Assembly: GCA_019359095.1 (NCBI GenBank)
Contig: JAHHHZ010000011.1
Location: forward strand, 406,019 to 470,018
Direction: 5' to 3'
DNA length: 64,000 bases
Source: Pleurocapsa minor HA4230-MV1
GTDB lineage: Bacteria > Cyanobacteriota > Cyanobacteriia > Cyanobacteriales > Xenococcaceae
In this document: in pieces, positions 62,805-64,000 of the stretch
Layout: every line of letters begins with the position of its first letter
How positions within the stretch are numbered: position 1 is the stretch's first letter
The notes under the pieces: model-generated
Databases searched by the model: none
Seen by the model: only the letters and a program-made list of their open reading frames with translations
What the model was told of the DNA's origin: nothing
Translations under genes and position numbers: made by a program

Positions 62805-63368
62805 TTACAATCCTTCCAAGGGGACTTGTAAAAATCTGGCTAACTCTGCTCCTTGGTTTTCTAAAGTAGAAAGAGCAATAGGTTCACCCACACGAGTCAA
62901 AGGAACATCCCTTCTTTTTTTTGAGCGCAGATATAAAGCACGTTTGGGACTCAATCCTTCCCTAATCTCGGCTCTGATAGACTGTACTTCTGAAATCGGA
63001 ATTTCGACTTCTACCTGACGATTTTTACCTGGATATCCTTGACGAGCGATCGTCACTTTTCCTGTTTCTTTATTAAATTCGTTGTAGCCACCGCCAACAT
63101 TCCATACGAGCAATAGCCAGAGATATGTTGCCAATAGCGAACCCGCAACACCATAAAAAGTTAAAGCAATTCCTTGAGGAACAAACTGTAATTGACTGGG
63201 ATCGGAAACAATTAACAAGTTAGTTTTTAGATAGCTGGATAAACCCGCCAGTAGAAAGCCGACTCCTCCTATAGTAATGATCGTTGCCCACAATAAATTA
63301 CTAAGTCTGCGAGAGCCAAGAATATCCTGGCGAAGAGTCTGTTGTTGCGTCTTGTCTGTTGTCATCAT
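62805..63368 (-). CDS. ycf4: Photosystem I assembly protein Ycf4
   Basis: A 187-residue thylakoid membrane protein needed for stable assembly of photosystem I. It has two N-terminal helices (LLWATIITIGGVGFLLAGLS, QGIALTFYGVAGSLLATYLW), then the hallmark WNVGGGYNEFNKETGKVTIA and a stromal domain with RQGYPGKNRQVEVEI and IRAEIREGLSPKRALYLR. The length and motifs match the family. The gene diverges from psbD, a gene order known from cyanobacteria. Confidence 0.95.
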   Translation of the reverse strand: MMTTDKTQQQTLRQDILGSRRLSNLLWATIITIGGVGFLLAGLSSYLKTNLLIVSDPSQLQFVPQGIALTFYGVAGSLLATYLWLLLVWNVGGGYNEFNKETGKVTIARQGYPGKNRQVEVEIPISEVQSIRAEIREGLSPKRALYLRSKKRRDVPLTRVGEPIALSTLENQGAELARFLQVPLEGL

Positions 63369-63584
63369 GATTATCTTAAGTCAAATTAATATTTTCGAGA
63401 TTAAGTTGAAGAATATGGCACTTAACCTCTATTTTCTCACTCACTTGATTTAGTAAAACATAATCAATCTAAAGACTTTCATTAATCCCTGCTCAAATTA
63501 AGTGTTGACTTAATTTGAAGCTGTAATATGTCGTTTTATAAATTTTTTGCTAATAATTATTATAAGAACTCTCATCAGTCAGAA

Positions 63585-63619
63585 GGAAAAATATTTCCAG
63601 GAAACAGGTCTTTGTTTCC
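63585..63619 (+). promoter_or_regulatory. Two adjacent hairpins in the psbD-ycf4 gap
   Basis: A small hairpin GGAAA-AATA-TTTCC is followed, after AG, by a perfect 7 bp stem GGAAACA-GGTCTT-TGTTTCC. The string AGGAAACA recalls the core of the cyanobacterial Yfr2 RNAs, but here it lies in a stem, not a loop. The two hairpins may be an RNA element or part of a long psbD leader. The rest of the 505 bp gap is AT-rich. Confidence 0.45.
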
Positions 63620-63819
63620 CTCCTATCAATAGTTTTATGCTATTTTGGTATAATCACTTAAATACAGTCGCCAAATTTATTTTGTAACAGTATCTTAAGA
63701 AAATTTTCAGCTGATGACAGGAAATATCACCTGGTAATCTGGTAAAGTTTTATAAAACTGGGTACTTATCAAACAGTATTTTGAAACAGCTACCTCAAGG
63801 CATAATAGAAAAGTACGTT

Positions 63820-63848
63820 TTGACAAATCTTGCAGCCTAATACTATAT
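63820..63848 (+). promoter_or_regulatory. psbD: Candidate psbD promoter
   Basis: TTGACA at 63820-63825 and CTATAT at 63843-63848 are spaced by 17 bp, the best sigma-70-type match seen in the window (TATATA at 18 bp is an alternative). It would give a short leader of about 20 bases. AGAGGA stands near the start as ribosome site. Confidence 0.55.
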
Positions 63849-63873
63849 ATCTAAGCAAGAGGATTTAAAAATT

Positions 63874-64000
63874 ATGACAATAGCAGTAGGACGCGCACCA
63901 GCCAAGCGCGGTATCTTTGATGCCGTAGACGACTGGCTCAAGCGCGATCGCTTCGTATTCGTAGGATGGTCGGGTATCTTACTCTTCCCTTGTGCCTATA
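63874..64000 (+). CDS. psbD: Photosystem II D2 protein, N-terminal part (partial, runs past the window)
   Basis: The 42 visible codons read [20 protein letters not shown] followed by [19 protein letters not shown], the invariant N-terminus of D2, which with D1 binds the reaction centre pigments of photosystem II. The ATG at 63874 has AGAGGA 7-12 bases before it. The first membrane helix starts at the window's end. In cyanobacteria psbC usually follows; it is beyond the window. Confidence 0.97.
   Translation, partial: MTIAVGRAPAKRGIFDAVDDWLKRDRFVFVGWSGILLFPCAY

Noticed and set aside
63599..63606. A Yfr2-type small RNA called from the AGGAAACA string
   Set aside because: In Yfr2 the motif is in an exposed loop; here it is paired in a stem, so only a weak regulatory note is kept.

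Overview
This window is chromosomal DNA of a cyanobacterium. It carries psbD, ycf4, acsF, a CpcS/CpeS-type phycobiliprotein lyase, the clpR-clpP pair, a CruA-type lycopene cyclase, dpsA, a GUN4 domain and many families known mainly from cyanobacteria (DUF3038, DUF4335, DUF4079, DUF1997, DUF7219, TetR/alpha-E clusters). The palindrome GCGATCGC (HIP1) is scattered throughout, and the DNA is AT-rich. I cannot name the genus; a unicellular or pleurocapsalean-type cyanobacterium is plausible.

Layout. 1-1058: the end of a histidine kinase gene, then gene debris. 1059-16236: an AT-rich accessory block and the most interesting part. On the minus strand lie a class A beta-lactamase-like serine hydrolase, two coiled-coil membrane proteins (one ending in an ARC6-type IMS domain) and a lipoprotein with a von Willebrand A-type MIDAS motif. 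Diverging from them is a plus-strand operon: a membrane protein, a tubulin/FtsZ-like protein, a 1080-residue protein with an actin/Hsp70-type ATPase core, and three proteins that share an unrecognised ~115-residue C-terminal domain (five copies). A further membrane protein gene (15556-16236) ends the block and may be independent. I read the block as a candidate envelope-associated cytoskeletal or membrane-remodelling system in which a tubulin-like and an actin-like NTPase are encoded side by side.

16299-26828: housekeeping genes (pyrE, a CAU tRNA, a CorC/HlyC-family protein, a TauE-family transporter, a Nudix hydrolase, YjbQ), plus a secreted protease fused to GUN4 and a methylglyoxal synthase fused to a diacylglycerol-kinase-like domain. 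27070-36762: clpR-clpP, hisIE, phycobiliprotein lyase, mtnP, thrC with a MoaD/ThiS-like carrier, a flippase-like membrane protein and a CHAD protein. 36853-45361: dpsA, a TetR regulator diverging from a Rieske oxygenase, acsF, a ferredoxin and an LD-carboxypeptidase. 45487-55205: an SDR protein; the transglutaminase / alpha-E / ATP-grasp cluster; a TetR regulator; a MoeB-rhodanese protein that could activate the MoaD-like carrier; the DUF3038-DUF4335 pair. 55366-64000: cruA, guaB3, a ketoacyl synthase, a lipoprotein cyclophilin, rtcB interrupted by a 186-residue mini-intein, ycf4, and the first 42 codons of psbD with a candidate promoter.

The window also holds a dispersed MITE-like repeat family (three copies), other palindromic elements and many 7-8 bp tandem repeats of the cyanobacterial STRR type. 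No CRISPR array, rRNA or intact insertion sequence was seen.
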